From NCBI GenBank assembly GCA_049314515.1, contig JBMOEY010000092.1, forward strand, positions 1-5,381: DNA of 5,381 nucleotides. Direction: 5' to 3'. The DNA comes from RFQD01 sp049314515 (GTDB lineage Bacteria; Actinomycetota; Actinomycetes; Actinomycetales; Microbacteriaceae). Position 1 is the first letter of the stretch, and the number at the start of each line of letters is the position of its first letter. The notes under the pieces are model-generated. The model worked only from the letters and a program-made list of their open reading frames with translations. It made no database searches and was not told where the DNA came from. The position numbers and the translations under genes were made by a program. Positions 5,328 to 5,381 of the stretch are shown here, in pieces.

Positions 5328-5381
5328 ATGGCGATGCGAAGACGCACCGACTGGGGGAGTGCCTACGGGTACGACCCTGAT
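5328..5381 (+). CDS. Possible 5' end of an unidentified gene (partial)
   Basis: An ATG at 5328, or the second at 5334, opens a frame of 18 codons that continues past the window end. The peptide reads MAMRRRTDWGSAYGYDPD. I do not recognise it. Arg codons CGA and AGA are not what the neighbouring genes prefer, and there is no clear ribosome site. It may be the start of a real gene transcribed from the promoter at 5199-5227, or chance inside a longer non-coding leader. Confidence 0.22.
   Translation, partial: MAMRRRTDWGSAYGYDPD

Noticed and set aside
5237..5380. 47-codon frame from a TTG through the leader to a TGA at 5378
   Set aside because: Third positions are not GC-enriched as in the neighbouring genes, the start is a poor codon without a ribosome site, and the frame lies across predicted RNA hairpins.
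1..5381. CRISPR array, insertion sequence, tRNA or rRNA gene
   Set aside because: I found no regular spaced repeats, transposase-like frame, terminal inverted repeats, or recognisable tRNA or rRNA sequence in the window.

Overview
The window reads as a chromosomal segment of a high-GC actinobacterium, most likely of the family Microbacteriaceae (order Micrococcales). Three things point there. The ArgF, ArgH and TyrS sequences look actinobacterial. Codon third positions are GC-rich. The hexamer GGATGC is strikingly frequent, which I associate with this family. The taxon is an inference; no 16S or other marker gene is present.

Layout, left to right. (1) argF, ornithine carbamoyltransferase, on the + strand (45-971). 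(2) On the - strand, convergent with argF across a GC-rich hairpin, an SbtA-type (Sbt_1/DUF897) sodium-dependent bicarbonate transporter (1001-1975). (3) An AT-rich divergent control region (about 1976-2056) holding an 18-bp perfect palindrome inside a 42-bp array of three 14-bp repeats. (4) A 101-residue winged-helix regulator on the + strand (2057-2362). (5) argH, argininosuccinate lyase (2368-3816), 5 bp further on. (6) tyrS, tyrosyl-tRNA synthetase (3817-5133), whose ATG directly follows the argH stop codon. (7) A non-coding tail (5134-5381) with GC-rich hairpins, a good sigma-70-type promoter (TTGGCG, 17 bp, TAGTGT), a transcribed leader that can fold into GNRA- and UUCG-capped hairpins, and possibly the first 18 codons of another gene.

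How the parts may work together. ArgF makes citrulline from ornithine and carbamoyl phosphate, and ArgH releases arginine from argininosuccinate. Between them, where many actinobacteria carry argR and argG, this genome has a bicarbonate transporter and a small DNA-binding protein. Bicarbonate is the carbon source for carbamoyl phosphate, the ArgF substrate, so a link between bicarbonate uptake and arginine synthesis is chemically sensible. The regulator is divergent from the transporter and appears to lead an operon with argH and tyrS, so one operator could set expression of all four genes. The central palindrome also resembles an ARG box, leaving open whether ArgR, the local regulator, or both bind there. 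The pairing is the most original feature of the window; its function is inferred, not shown.
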